Shown: piece by piece, positions 16,225-26,192 of the stretch
Layout: every line of letters begins with the position of its first letter
Numbering within the stretch: the first letter of the stretch is position 1
From: Paenibacillus woosongensis
Lineage (GTDB): Bacteria > Bacillota > Bacilli > Paenibacillales > Paenibacillaceae
Reading direction: 5' to 3'
Length of the DNA: 64,000 nucleotides
Assembly: GCF_009725165.1 (NCBI RefSeq)
Contig: NZ_WNZW01000001.1
Coordinates: forward strand, 1 to 64,000
The notes under the pieces: generated by a model
What the model was told of the DNA's origin: nothing
The model's database searches: none
The model's input: only the letters and a program-made list of their open reading frames with translations
Made by a program: the position numbers and the translations under genes

Positions 16225-17229
16225 TTACTCGCCGCTGGTTTCCGCAGCTTCTTCCTCTTCCTGAATCAGACCGGCAAACAGGCCGTGGACGAATTGCTCA
16301 GAATCGAATTTCTGCAAATCCTCCATTTTTTCTCCAAGACCAACGAACTTCACCGGAAGGCTGAGTTCTTGACGAATCGCGACGACGATGCCGCCTTTGG
16401 CTGTACCATCAAGCTTCGTCAGCACAAGCCCGGTCACGCCGCTCTTCTCGCCGAACAGCTTCGCCTGGCTGAGCGCGTTCTGTCCAGTCGTGGCGTCCAG
16501 CACCATCAGCACTTCATGAGGGGCATCGGGAATCTCCCGCTGAATGACCCGGTAGATTTTGTTCAGCTCCTCCATCAAATTCGACTTGTTCTGCAGGCGC
16601 CCTGCCGTATCGCACAGAAGAATATCTACGCCGCGCTGTTTCGCCGCCTGCACGGCATCATACATAACCGCCGCCGGGTCGGAACCAGGCTGCTGTTTGA
16701 CCACATCTACGCCGACGCGCTCGCCCCATACCTCTAGCTGCTCGATCGCACCTGCACGGAACGTGTCTCCCGCAGCAAGGAGGACTTTCTTGCCCTGCTG
16801 CTTGTAATGGTGAGCCAGCTTGCCGATCGTAGTCGTCTTCCCAACGCCGTTGACGCCAACGAACAGGAAGACGCTGATTCCGTTGGGATTCAGCCTCATC
16901 TCATTATCCTCATCGCCGCGCAGCAGCTCCGTGAGCTTCTCGGACAGAATCGGCTGCAGCTCCGCCGCGTCCTCGATCCGCCGTTTCTTCACTTCACTGC
17001 GCAGTTCGTCAATCAAGGTCATCACGGTATTTACGCCGACATCCGCCCCGATTAATATTTCTTCCAATTCCTCAAAAAATTCCTCATCGATCTTCTTCCG
17101 CCGGATGACGAGATCGGCTACTTTCTCGACGAAGCCTTTGCGGCTCTTCTCAAGCCCGTCCTTAAACTGCTTCGTCACCGCCTCCGTCTTGGAGGCGATG
17201 CTATCTTTTAATTTTTTAAAGAAACTCAT
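16225..17229 (-). CDS. ftsY: Signal recognition particle receptor FtsY
   Basis: FtsY docks the SRP-ribosome complex at the membrane. The 334-aa product starts MSFFKKLKDSIASKTEAV and has the N domain, then the GTPase domain with GVNGVGKTTTIGKLA, DTAGRLQNKSNLMEEL, and TKLDGTAKGGI. It lacks the long acidic A domain of E. coli FtsY, as expected for Firmicutes. It lies downstream of smc in the conserved rnc-smc-ftsY order. Confidence 0.97.
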   Translation of the reverse strand: MSFFKKLKDSIASKTEAVTKQFKDGLEKSRKGFVEKVADLVIRRKKIDEEFFEELEEILIGADVGVNTVMTLIDELRSEVKKRRIEDAAELQPILSEKLTELLRGDEDNEMRLNPNGISVFLFVGVNGVGKTTTIGKLAHHYKQQGKKVLLAAGDTFRAGAIEQLEVWGERVGVDVVKQQPGSDPAAVMYDAVQAAKQRGVDILLCDTAGRLQNKSNLMEELNKIYRVIQREIPDAPHEVLMVLDATTGQNALSQAKLFGEKSGVTGLVLTKLDGTAKGGIVVAIRQELSLPVKFVGLGEKMEDLQKFDSEQFVHGLFAGLIQEEEEAAETSGE

Positions 17230-17310
17230 GAGGTTCCTCCTTAAGTAATCATCCCTGATCCAATATCAAGCTATAATCTCGCTGATCTAATTATGCCACG
17301 GCTGGGCCGC

Positions 17311-20300
17311 TCAAGCAATTTCCACCGTTTCCTCATCCTCCAGCTTGACGGAGACGAGCTTGGACACTCCACCTTCCTCCATCGTGACACCGTAGAGAAC
17401 ATCCGCCTCTTCCATCGTCCCTTTGCGGTGCGTCACGACGATGAACTGGGTTTGCTCGGAGAATTCGCGCAAATACTGGGCGAATCTTGCCACGTTCGCT
17501 TCATCCAGCGCTGCTTCTACCTCGTCAAGCACGCAGAACGGCACCGGCTTGACGTGCAGGATGGCAAAGAGAAGGGCCATTGCCGTCAAAGCCCGCTCTC
17601 CCCCGGATAACAGCTGCAGGTTCTGCAGTTTCTTGCCCGGCGGCTGGGCGACAACGTCAATCCCGGTCTCGAGCAGATTATCCGGATCAATCAGGACAAG
17701 ATCCGCACGGCCGCCCCCAAACAGCTTGGTGAATACCGTGCCGAATTCGCGGCGAATCGCATCGAAGGTCGTTTTGAAGCGCTTGGACATTTCGTCATCC
17801 ATTTCCTTTATGACCTGGTACAGCGTCGCCTTGGCTTCCACAAGGTCATCCTTCTGCTCGCTGAGGAACTGGTAGCGTTCAGAGACACGCTCATACTCGT
17901 CAATCGCTCCCAAATTCACTTCTCCCAGAAGCGTAATTTGGCGTTTCAGCTCTTTGACTTCCGCTTGTGTCTGCGGGACATCCTCAGGAACGGCGTAACG
18001 CTGCTTCGCTAGCTCAAAGCTGAGCTCATATTCGTCACTTAACTTGTGCAGAATGTTGTCGAGCTCCACATCCAGCCGGTTCGCTTGAATCTCCGTCTGG
18101 CGCAGCTGTTCTTCGACGGCCTTAAGGCCGACTCTCTGCTCCTTGGTTTCACTCTCGCCATCTTCCAGTTTCTTCACCAGCACGCTCCGCGATGCACGTT
18201 CCATGTCAAGCTGCTCGCTAGTACGCTCCTTCTTCAGCTTGAAGTCGTTCAGCTCTTCCCGCTGCTTGACGCTTTGCAGTTCATTTTGCTTCAAGTCGGC
18301 TTCGATCGCTTGTAATATGCTGCGGTTCTGCTCCAGTTCCTTCTTCTGAATCTCAAACTCTTCCTGCGAACGCTGCAGCTGCTCGCGGAGGGAATGACAC
18401 TCCTGATCGAGCTTGCCCTCGCGTACTTTAAGTCCGGTCAATTGATGCTGCAGCTCTTCCTTGACGGATTCATTCGCTTTGCGGGCAAACTCGGCAGCTT
18501 GAATCGACTGCCGGATCGTCTGTTCTTCCTTTTCCAGGTCCTTCAGTCTCGTTTCCGCAGAGGCTTTGCTCTTCTCCAGCTCACCGAGCTCCTGAACATA
18601 GTGCCCCTTCTCCTGCCCGTAGAGCTCGAATTGCTCGGAGACGTGCCTCCACTCATGCTCTACTTGCTTAAGCTCACTCGTTTGCGACTGCTCTTCCGTA
18701 CGCTTTCCGTCGCCAGCTTCACGCAGCTTCTCCAGCTCCTGCTCGCACTGCTTCATTTGACCGCGAACATCATTAAGTCCGTTTCTTAGCTTCTCCAGCA
18801 TATCCTCGCTTTCACGGATATCTGCAGCGAGCTGTTCGAGCTGGCGCTTACGCCCTAACAGATTACTATTCTTGCGATGCTGGCTTCCCCCGGTCATCGA
18901 ACCGCCGGCATTAACGACGTCGCCCTCCAGGGTGACGATCCGGAAACGGTATTGGCAGCGCGCCGCCATCTTGTTCGCCCGTTCCAGGTCGCTTGCGAAC
19001 ACGACATTACCCAGCAGGCTGCCGACGATGTTCGCATAGCGGGGGTCGTGGCCTACAAGCTCAGCGCCGATGCCGATGAAGCCCTCGGCTTCTTCCATCG
19101 TCCTCTTATCCGCTGCGGACATCTGCCGGGGACGTATGACATCGAGCGGCAGGAAAGTAGCCCGTCCAAGCTGGCGCTGCTTCAAGAACGCGATCGCCTG
19201 CCGGGAAACGGCTTCATTCTCCATGACGATATGCTGCATCGCGGCTCCAAGCGCAGTCTCGACAGCAAGCTCCAGCTTCTCCGGCACCTGGATCAGCTCG
19301 GCTACGGCGCCGTGGACGCCGCCTAGCAGCGATTTACGCGAGGCCTTCAGCACTTCCTTTACCCCCAGGGCAAAGCCGTCGAAGTCCTCCTCCATCTCCT
19401 TCATCGTATCCCGGCGAGAAATCAGCGCTTCCCGCCGCTGCTCCCATTTACGTATATTCGCAGAGCTTTCCTCGGCCAGCTTCTGCAGAGACTGCTGCCG
19501 CTCGCTCTCCGTAATGTAACGGCTGCGCAGGTCAGAGATCTCCTTGGCAAGACGCTCCAGCACCTTCTCAAGCTCGGTTTTTCTGCCTTTCAGACGCTCC
19601 AGCTCATCCCGCCATTTTGCGCCTTCCTCCTCCGACCGGTCCATCCGCCGCTGAACGCTTTCCTTCTGTTGGTCGGCATAGCGGATCTCATTGCGTGCTT
19701 CGGCCATTTGATTCATCGTTTCGAGCAATTGCCCCTTGAGCGCTTCCTCCTGAGCTTGGCTGATCCCGCCAGTAACACCTACGAGCTTCACTTCCTCGGC
19801 CGATAACTCGGTTCTGAGCTCATTCAGCTGCTTCTCGGCCTCCGCAAACTTCGCGGACAAAGCATTCAGTTCCTCCGCACGCTGTGCATAGCGCTCTTCA
19901 TTGACAGCAAGTGACTGGCGCAGCTGCTCCCGGTTCTGAATCAGGTTCTTCTCGCGCTCCCGCAGCACCTCGCCGAAGCCTTCGCTCTTCTCAAAGCTCT
20001 CGCTGTACTCCAGAAGCTGCCCCTGCAGTTCATCGATATGCTCCTCCAATTGGCGAAGCGCCAACCGGTCGCTCTCGAGCTTAGCATCGTGAGCCGATAC
20101 GATTGTCGATAGCGCAAGCTGCTCCTCCTGCAGTTTGGCCAGCTTGTCGTTCGCCTCGCTCCAGTTCTCGTGGATTTTCTCGATTTGGTGGACATAGAGC
20201 GATATTTCCTTATGCTTCAGCTCCTCGCGGAGCTCTTTATAGCGGAGCGCTTTCTCAGACTGCTCCTTTAAAGGGCCGATTTGGTCCTCAAGTTCACTGA

Positions 20301-20883
20301 CAAGATCGTGAATACGCAGCAGGTTTTGTTCCGTATCATCGAGTTTGCGCCGTGCATCCCGTTTGCGGCTTTTATATTTCACAATCCCGGAGGCTTCCTC
20401 AAAAATCCCTCTTCGATCCTCGGAACGCGTACTTAAAATTTCTTCAATCCGCCCTTGGCCGATAATCGAATAAGCTTCCTTCCCGATCCCCGTATCCATG
20501 AACAGCTCGGTAATATCCTTCAAACGGCAGGATTGCTTGTTGATCATATATTCGCTGTCCCCGCTGCGATGAACCCGGCGGGTTACGGTAACTTCGCTGA
20601 AGTCGAGCGGAAGAGCTTGGTCCGTATTGTCGAGGGTTAATGAGACTTCTCCATAGTTCACCGCTTTACGTGCGTCGCTGCCCGCAAAAATGATATCCTC
20701 CATCTTGCCGCCGCGGAGCGATTTGGCACTCTGCTCGCCCAGCACCCAGCGTATGCCGTCGGAGATGTTACTCTTTCCGCTGCCGTTGGGGCCAACTACA
20801 GCCGTAATGCCGCGCACGAATTCCATTTCCGTTTTGTCGGCAAAAGATTTAAATCCTGATAACTCGATTCGTTTCAAAAACAT
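17311..20883 (-). CDS. smc: Chromosome segregation protein SMC
   Basis: SMC dimers with ScpA/ScpB organise and segregate the chromosome. ATG 20883 is chosen as start because the protein then begins MFLKRIELSGFKSFADKTE and GAGGTGA lies upstream. The length is about 1190 aa. Walker A is GPNGSGKSNISDGIRWVLGE. Two long coiled coils flank the hinge at about residues 505-660, where VHGAVAELIQVPEKLELAV and AGGSMTGGS are visible. The C-terminal ABC signature LLSGGERALTAMAL and Walker B FCVLDEVEAALD follow. Located between rnc and ftsY as in B. subtilis. Confidence 0.97.
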   Translation of the reverse strand: MFLKRIELSGFKSFADKTEMEFVRGITAVVGPNGSGKSNISDGIRWVLGEQSAKSLRGGKMEDIIFAGSDARKAVNYGEVSLTLDNTDQALPLDFSEVTVTRRVHRSGDSEYMINKQSCRLKDITELFMDTGIGKEAYSIIGQGRIEEILSTRSEDRRGIFEEASGIVKYKSRKRDARRKLDDTEQNLLRIHDLVSELEDQIGPLKEQSEKALRYKELREELKHKEISLYVHQIEKIHENWSEANDKLAKLQEEQLALSTIVSAHDAKLESDRLALRQLEEHIDELQGQLLEYSESFEKSEGFGEVLREREKNLIQNREQLRQSLAVNEERYAQRAEELNALSAKFAEAEKQLNELRTELSAEEVKLVGVTGGISQAQEEALKGQLLETMNQMAEARNEIRYADQQKESVQRRMDRSEEEGAKWRDELERLKGRKTELEKVLERLAKEISDLRSRYITESERQQSLQKLAEESSANIRKWEQRREALISRRDTMKEMEEDFDGFALGVKEVLKASRKSLLGGVHGAVAELIQVPEKLELAVETALGAAMQHIVMENEAVSRQAIAFLKQRQLGRATFLPLDVIRPRQMSAADKRTMEEAEGFIGIGAELVGHDPRYANIVGSLLGNVVFASDLERANKMAARCQYRFRIVTLEGDVVNAGGSMTGGSQHRKNSNLLGRKRQLEQLAADIRESEDMLEKLRNGLNDVRGQMKQCEQELEKLREAGDGKRTEEQSQTSELKQVEHEWRHVSEQFELYGQEKGHYVQELGELEKSKASAETRLKDLEKEEQTIRQSIQAAEFARKANESVKEELQHQLTGLKVREGKLDQECHSLREQLQRSQEEFEIQKKELEQNRSILQAIEADLKQNELQSVKQREELNDFKLKKERTSEQLDMERASRSVLVKKLEDGESETKEQRVGLKAVEEQLRQTEIQANRLDVELDNILHKLSDEYELSFELAKQRYAVPEDVPQTQAEVKELKRQITLLGEVNLGAIDEYERVSERYQFLSEQKDDLVEAKATLYQVIKEMDDEMSKRFKTTFDAIRREFGTVFTKLFGGGRADLVLIDPDNLLETGIDVVAQPPGKKLQNLQLLSGGERALTAMALLFAILHVKPVPFCVLDEVEAALDEANVARFAQYLREFSEQTQFIVVTHRKGTMEEADVLYGVTMEEGGVSKLVSVKLEDEETVEIA

Positions 20884-20940
20884 ACCTTCACGATCACCTC
20901 TACCAACTATTGTAACATACAAAAAAGCTTATGGGGACAA

Positions 20941-20972
20941 GCAAAAAGCCCCCGTGCAGCAAGCAGCGGGGA
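20941..20972 (-). terminator. Terminator-like hairpin between rnc and smc
   Basis: CCCCG (20950-20954) and CGGGG (20967-20971) form a short GC stem; the minus strand then reads CTTTTTGC. It follows the rnc stop by 25 bases and could partly uncouple smc from the fab-rnc transcript. Confidence 0.6.
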
Positions 20973-20997
20973 CGATCCTTAAAACATCATTTGATTG

Positions 20998-21696
20998 TCA
21001 TTCATTTAAAGATTTCAAACGCTCTAGCGCCACTGCGGCAGCCTGCTGTTCAGCTTCCTTCTTGGAACGTCCAGTTCCTTGCCCCAGCGCGCGGCCATCC
21101 ATGGACACCTCGGAGACGAACTCCCGTTCATGAGCCGGTCCACGCTCCTCAATGATACGGTACTCCAGCACGCCCATGTTGTGATGCTGGGTGAGCTCCT
21201 GCAGCTCCGTCTTGAAATCGGTCGTCTGCAGCTTCCCGTTAAGCGTAAACTGAGTGAATACATGCTGATGAAGGAAAGCATTAACAGCCTTCAACCCCTG
21301 ATCCAGATAGAGGGCGCCGATGAACGACTCGAACACATCAGCCAGCAGCGCCGGACGAGTCCGTCCGCCGGTTAATTCCTCACCCTTCCCCAGCAATACG
21401 TATTTGCCGAATTCCAGGCTTTCGGCAAACTTCACAAGTGATGGCTCGCATACGATAGCTGCGCGAAGCTTGGTCAGTTCTCCCTCTGGACGATCCGGAA
21501 ACATCCGATACAAATGCTCGGATACCGTCAGCTCCAGGACAGCGTCGCCCAGAAACTCCAGGCGTTCGTTATCCTGATGCTGGCTGAACCGATGTTCATT
21601 CACATATGATGCATGGGTAAAGGCCTGTTTCAACAGCTGTCGGTTTTGGAATACAATTTGAAGTTTGTGCTGTAACTGCTTCAGATCTCCACTCAA
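20998..21696 (-). CDS. rnc: Ribonuclease III
   Basis: RNase III cleaves double-stranded RNA, including rRNA precursors. The 232-aa product has the signature [20 protein letters not shown] with catalytic acidic residues, and a second acidic cluster [18 protein letters not shown]-terminal dsRNA-binding domain spans about residues 155-230 ([22 protein letters not shown]). The start lies 12 bases after the fabF stop. Confidence 0.96.
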   Translation of the reverse strand: MSGDLKQLQHKLQIVFQNRQLLKQAFTHASYVNEHRFSQHQDNERLEFLGDAVLELTVSEHLYRMFPDRPEGELTKLRAAIVCEPSLVKFAESLEFGKYVLLGKGEELTGGRTRPALLADVFESFIGALYLDQGLKAVNAFLHQHVFTQFTLNGKLQTTDFKTELQELTQHHNMGVLEYRIIEERGPAHEREFVSEVSMDGRALGQGTGRSKKEAEQQAAAVALERLKSLNE

Positions 21697-21708
21697 CAGA
21701 CTGACCCC

Positions 21709-22947
21709 TTATGCTTCAAATTTCTTCAGAACGATAGTGGCATTGTGACCGCCGAACCCGAAGGAGTTGGACATAGCTACACTGACATCTGCAGCTCTCG
21801 CTACATTTGGCACGTAATCCAAATCGCATTCCGGATCCTGGTTCTCCAGATTGATCGTTGGTGCAATTTTGCTGTTCTTGATCGTCAGACCGCAAATAAC
21901 GGCCTCCACGCCGCCCGCTGCGCCGAGCAAATGACCTGTCATCGATTTCGTCGAGCTGACGGCCACTTTACGCGCATGATCTCCCAGCGCCTCTTTGATC
22001 GCGATCGTCTCGGAGCGGTCGCCTGCAGGAGTTGACGTACCGTGGGCATTGATATAATCAACCTCACTAACGTTAATGCCCGCTTCGCGAATGGCCATCT
22101 CCATGCATCGGCGCGCACCGTTTGGATCTGGATCGGTCATATGATGCGCATCAGCGCTTAACCCGTAACCGATCACTTCCGCGTAAATTTTCGCTCCGCG
22201 CTTCTGCGCGTGCTCCAAGGACTCCAGCACGAGAACCCCCGAGCCTTCGCCCATGACAAAGCCGTCGCGTCCCGTATCAAACGGGCGGCTTGCTCTCTCA
22301 GGCTCATCATTACGGGTTGACATCGCCCGCATCGAGCAGAATCCGGCGAGACCGGTTGGTCTGATCGTTGCTTCTGCGCCGCCGCAAATCATGACATCGG
22401 CATCGCCACGCTGAATTAATTTATACGAATCGCCAATGGAATGAGTTCCGGTCGCGCACGCCGTTACAGCTGTGCTGTTTGGTCCTTTCGCACCGAACAG
22501 TATCGACACGTGGCCGGAAGCCATGTTCGCAATCATCATCGGAATGAAGAAAGGGCTTACGCGTTTTGGGCCTTTTTGCAGCAAAATGTTATGCTGATCT
22601 TCCCAGGTTCCCAGTCCGCCAATCCCCGAACCGATAATAACGCCGACGCGCTCAGGATCAACCTGCTCACCAATCACGAGGCCGCTGTCTTTAATAGCAC
22701 TCGTAGCCGCCGCCGCTGCAAATTGTACGAAGCGGTCCATCTTGCGCGCTTCCTTGCGGTCTACGTAATCTTCGGCATTGAAGTCCTTCACCGAAGCGGC
22801 GATCCGGGTCGGATATTCGCTAACGTCGAACGATTCAATCGCGGATACCCCCGATTTTCCCGCCATGAGATTATTCCAGAACGTATCCAAGTCTTGACCG
22901 AGGGATGTAACGACTCCCATACCGGTTACTACCACTCTATGCTTCAA
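21709..22947 (-). CDS. fabF: Beta-ketoacyl-ACP synthase II
   Basis: FabF condenses malonyl-ACP with acyl-ACP in fatty-acid elongation. A TTG at 22947 is the likely start: GAGGTGA lies about nine bases upstream, while the GTG at 22953 abuts it. The mature N-terminus then reads [16 protein letters not shown], as in homologues. The catalytic triad is visible: Cys in [12 protein letters not shown], His in [11 protein letters not shown], and His in [15 protein letters not shown]. It lies between acpP and rnc; in B. subtilis fabF is elsewhere. Confidence 0.95.
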   Translation of the reverse strand: MKHRVVVTGMGVVTSLGQDLDTFWNNLMAGKSGVSAIESFDVSEYPTRIAASVKDFNAEDYVDRKEARKMDRFVQFAAAAATSAIKDSGLVIGEQVDPERVGVIIGSGIGGLGTWEDQHNILLQKGPKRVSPFFIPMMIANMASGHVSILFGAKGPNSTAVTACATGTHSIGDSYKLIQRGDADVMICGGAEATIRPTGLAGFCSMRAMSTRNDEPERASRPFDTGRDGFVMGEGSGVLVLESLEHAQKRGAKIYAEVIGYGLSADAHHMTDPDPNGARRCMEMAIREAGINVSEVDYINAHGTSTPAGDRSETIAIKEALGDHARKVAVSSTKSMTGHLLGAAGGVEAVICGLTIKNSKIAPTINLENQDPECDLDYVPNVARAADVSVAMSNSFGFGGHNATIVLKKFEA

Positions 22948-23031
22948 ACACACTCACCTCGTCTAGATCGCATGTGCAATACAGTAATGTGAATAACTAA
23001 TGTAAATCTGATGATTTGCTAAGATGAGGAG

Positions 23032-23062
23032 AAGTCCCGCCTACAAAGGAGGTACGGGACTT
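23032..23062 (-). terminator. Hairpin between acpP and fabF
   Basis: AAGTCCCG (23032-23039) pairs with CGGGACTT (23055-23062). The U-run on the minus strand is weak. It may be an mRNA-stability stem giving the very abundant acpP message a defined 3' end rather than a full terminator. Confidence 0.5.
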
Positions 23063-23071
23063 TGAATGACA

Positions 23072-23305
23072 TTAGGTATGAGATTGTATGTAGTTTACAA
23101 CTTCACCTACGGTCGTAATCTTCTCAGCATCTTCATCTGAAATTTCCAAATCGAATTCATCTTCGAGTTCCATGACCAATTCGACTACATCCAGCGAATC
23201 AGCACCCAGGTCATCTTTGAAAGACGCTTCAAGCGTCACTTCAGCTTCATCTGCGCCGAGGCGATCCACTACAATGCGTTTTACGCGCTCCAATACATCG
23301 GACAT
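23072..23305 (-). CDS. acpP: Acyl carrier protein
   Basis: ACP carries growing acyl chains on a 4'-phosphopantetheine arm. ATG 23305 gives a 77-aa acidic protein starting [15 protein letters not shown], with the prosthetic-group Ser in [24 protein letters not shown] lies upstream. It sits between fabG and fabF in the fap cluster. Confidence 0.97.
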   Translation of the reverse strand: MSDVLERVKRIVVDRLGADEAEVTLEASFKDDLGADSLDVVELVMELEDEFDLEISDEDAEKITTVGEVVNYIQSHT

Positions 23306-23373
23306 CCGGTTCACCTCCTCCTTCGTATTATACGAAAATTAAAATCAAAATGCCATAGAAGCGAGACTCGAAA

Positions 23374-24123
23374 TCACATATACATCCCGCCGTCTACATG
23401 CAGGGTCTGACCCGTCATATAAGACGCTGCGTCGGAAGCCAGGAATACCGCGACTTTCGCGATTTCTTCCGGCTGCCCAAGACGCGCTAACGGAATATCG
23501 CTGAGCAAATTCTGCCGCAGATCTTCCGGCAGCTGATCTGTCATATCCGTCGCAATGAATCCCGGTGCAATACAGTTCACTGTAATGTTCCGGCTAGCCA
23601 GCTCGCGGGCGGACGATTTCGTCAGGCCGATTACACCCGCCTTGGCCGCCACGTAGTTGGCCTGTCCGGCATTTCCTAGCACGCCCACTACAGACGAAAT
23701 GTTGATAATACGGCCGGAGCGCTGCTTCATCATCGGGCGGGTAACCGCTTTGATGCCGTTGAATACGCCTTTGAGATTCGTCTCGATGACGGCGTCGAAC
23801 TCTTCTTCCTTCATCCGCATAATTAGATTATCTCTAGTAATTCCAGCGTTATTCACCAGAATATCGATTCGGCCCCAAGTATCCAAGGTCTGCTTGACGA
23901 TCGCCTCGAATTGAGCGCTATCCCCGACATGCCCTTTGACAGCGAAAGCCTGAACGCCGAGAGCCTCGATTTCGGCGACGACGCGAGCCGCCGCTTCCTC
24001 ATTGCCCGCATAATTGACGGCCACGTTTGCGCCCGCTTCCGCAAGCGCCAGCGCAATAGCGCGTCCAATGCCGCGGGAGGCGCCTGTAACTAGAGCTGCC
24101 TGACCACTAAGCAATTTCGTCAT
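23374..24123 (-). CDS. fabG: 3-oxoacyl-ACP reductase
   Basis: FabG is an NADPH-dependent short-chain dehydrogenase that reduces 3-oxoacyl-ACP. The 249-aa chain has the cofactor motif [23 protein letters not shown], the catalytic Ser in INISSVVG, and YVAAKAG with the catalytic Tyr and Lys. It is flanked by fabD and acpP. Confidence 0.96.
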   Translation of the reverse strand: MTKLLSGQAALVTGASRGIGRAIALALAEAGANVAVNYAGNEEAAARVVAEIEALGVQAFAVKGHVGDSAQFEAIVKQTLDTWGRIDILVNNAGITRDNLIMRMKEEEFDAVIETNLKGVFNGIKAVTRPMMKQRSGRIINISSVVGVLGNAGQANYVAAKAGVIGLTKSSARELASRNITVNCIAPGFIATDMTDQLPEDLRQNLLSDIPLARLGQPEEIAKVAVFLASDAASYMTGQTLHVDGGMYM

Positions 24124-24184
24124 TATACTCTCTCCTTTCCTAGGATATACTGAGCCGTCACAGTATTGGACCGCCTATCGCAAG

Positions 24185-25120
24185 CTACAGCAGCGCGGCT
24201 GCCGCCTGCTCCAAGCTCTCCAGGCTATTCACGTTATATGTTGTTACGCCCCGGTTAATTTTCTTGATCAGCCCGGTTAATACGCTGCCGGGACCGATTT
24301 CCACGAAGGTATCTACGCCCTGCTCGATCAGCCAAGCAACGCTGTCCTCCCATAGAACCGGCGAATATACCTGTTCCACAAGCAAACGGGAAATCTCCCC
24401 ACCCCGCTGCACTGAGTCTGCCGTAACATTGGCTACAACAGGGATCGATGCATCGCCAATGGCAATCTGTTCCAGCTTTCCGGCCAGTTTCTCCGCTGCC
24501 GATTTCATGAGCGACGAATGGAACGGGCCGCTAACTTCAAGCGGAATCGCCCGTTTGGCGCCAATTTCCTTGACGCGCTGGACGACGGCATCTACGCCTG
24601 CTTTGCTGCCGGAAACTACGATTTGGCCCGGGCAATTGACGTTCGCCAGCTCTACCAGGCTTCCTCCAGCTGTAATGTCGGCGCACAAGGCGGCTAGTGC
24701 CTCACGCTCCCCGCCAAGTACCGCAGCCATCGCGCCTTGGCCGCTTGGAACGGCTTGCTCCATGAACTCGCCCCGCGCCCGTACAGTCGCGACAGCGTCG
24801 CTGAAACTGAGCGCTCCAGCTGCCGTAAGTGCGCTGTATTCCCCGAGACTGTGTCCCGCTACGAAGTCCGGCTTGATTCCTTTAGCCGCCAAAGCCTGAT
24901 ATAACGCTGCGCTTGTCGTCAGCAGCGCCGGCTGCGTATTCGTCGTCTGCTTCAAATCCGTATCCGGGCCTTCAAAAATAAGACGAGTCAACGGAAAGCC
25001 AAGAATCTCATCGGCCTGCTCGAACAGCTGCCGGGATTCCGGAACAGATTCATAGATGTCCTGACCCATTCCTACGCTTTGCGAACCTTGACCCGGAAAT
25101 ACAAATGCCAGCTTACCCAT
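24185..25120 (-). CDS. fabD: Malonyl-CoA:ACP transacylase
   Basis: FabD loads malonate onto ACP. The 311-aa product starts GKLAFVFPGQGSQSVGMG. It has the nucleophile Ser in GHSLGEYSALTAAG and the catalytic His in SGPFHSSLM. The oxyanion residue Gln lies in the FPGQGSQ motif. It lies between fabH and fabG. Confidence 0.96.
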   Translation of the reverse strand: MGKLAFVFPGQGSQSVGMGQDIYESVPESRQLFEQADEILGFPLTRLIFEGPDTDLKQTTNTQPALLTTSAALYQALAAKGIKPDFVAGHSLGEYSALTAAGALSFSDAVATVRARGEFMEQAVPSGQGAMAAVLGGEREALAALCADITAGGSLVELANVNCPGQIVVSGSKAGVDAVVQRVKEIGAKRAIPLEVSGPFHSSLMKSAAEKLAGKLEQIAIGDASIPVVANVTADSVQRGGEISRLLVEQVYSPVLWEDSVAWLIEQGVDTFVEIGPGSVLTGLIKKINRGVTTYNVNSLESLEQAAAALL

Positions 25121-25202
25121 AAATTCGTCAGCACTCCTTCACTCTATAAAAAGCATGCAAAGAACGTAGTTACGCTCTCTCGCATCATAATCCATAGTAT
25201 GA

Positions 25203-26192
25203 TTACCAGACAAGCACGGATGCGCCCCAAGTGAGGCCGCCGCCAAAGCCTACGAGAAGCAAGGTGTCGCCTTCCTCCACACGGCCTTCCTCCACGGCTT
25301 CCACAAGTGCAAGAGGAATCGATGCCGCCGAGGTATTCGCATATTTATCCACGTTTATAACGCATTTCTCCTCCGGAAGATCAAGCCGCTGCATAGCGGA
25401 TTGAATAATGCGGATATTCGCCTGATGCGGAACGAACAGGTCGATTTCGCTCTTGTCCTTGCCGGCTTTGCGGAGCACTTCCTCCGTCGCCGTTCCCATG
25501 ACGCGGACGGCAAATTTGAACACTTCCCGGCCGTTCATGTAAATGAAATGCTTGCCGCTACGTACCGTCTCTTCAGATGCCGGGCAGCGCGAGCCGCCGC
25601 CCTCAAGCTTGAGCAGCTCTCCCCCTGCTCCTTCGGCTCCCAGATCAAAAGACAGGAAACCTCTGCCTTCCGGAACCTCGCCAAGCACAACCGCTCCGGC
25701 CCCGTCGCCGAACAAGACGCACGTGTTGCGATCCGTGTAGTCCGTTATGCGGGATAAGGCATCCGCCCCAATAATCAAGGCATTGTTGTACATCCCGGTC
25801 TGTATGAAGCCGTTGGCCGTTGCGAGGCTGTATACAAATCCGGAGCAAGCCGCCGACAAATCAAAAGCTGCCGCTTTCTTCGCTCCGAGCTTCTCCTGCA
25901 AAATGCAGGCCGTGGACGGAAACGTCATATCCGGTGTGATCGTCGCCACAATGATCAACTCGATATCTTCAGCGGCGAGTCCTGCCGATTTCAAAGCCTG
26001 GACAGCCGCCTCGTAAGCCAAATCCGAAGTCGCCTGATCAGGAGCCGCAATGTGACGCTCGCGGATTCCTGTCCGCGAAACTATCCACTCGTCGTTAGTC
26101 TCTACCATCGTCTCCAGTTCGGCGTTCGTTAACACCCGTTCAGGCACGTATTTACCTGTTCCGATAATGCCTACTGAACGTGATTTCATCAT
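25203..26192 (-). CDS. fabH: Beta-ketoacyl-ACP synthase III
   Basis: FabH starts each fatty acid by condensing an acyl-CoA (branched in Bacillales) with malonyl-ACP. The 329-aa product has catalytic Cys in DLSAACSGFVYSL, His in VPHQANIRI, and Asn in KYANTSAASIPLAL. The C-terminal VGFGGGLTWGASV is typical. Its first codon overlaps the plsX stop (26189-26192), so the two are translationally coupled. Confidence 0.96.
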   Translation of the reverse strand: MMKSRSVGIIGTGKYVPERVLTNAELETMVETNDEWIVSRTGIRERHIAAPDQATSDLAYEAAVQALKSAGLAAEDIELIIVATITPDMTFPSTACILQEKLGAKKAAAFDLSAACSGFVYSLATANGFIQTGMYNNALIIGADALSRITDYTDRNTCVLFGDGAGAVVLGEVPEGRGFLSFDLGAEGAGGELLKLEGGGSRCPASEETVRSGKHFIYMNGREVFKFAVRVMGTATEEVLRKAGKDKSEIDLFVPHQANIRIIQSAMQRLDLPEEKCVINVDKYANTSAASIPLALVEAVEEGRVEEGDTLLLVGFGGGLTWGASVLVW

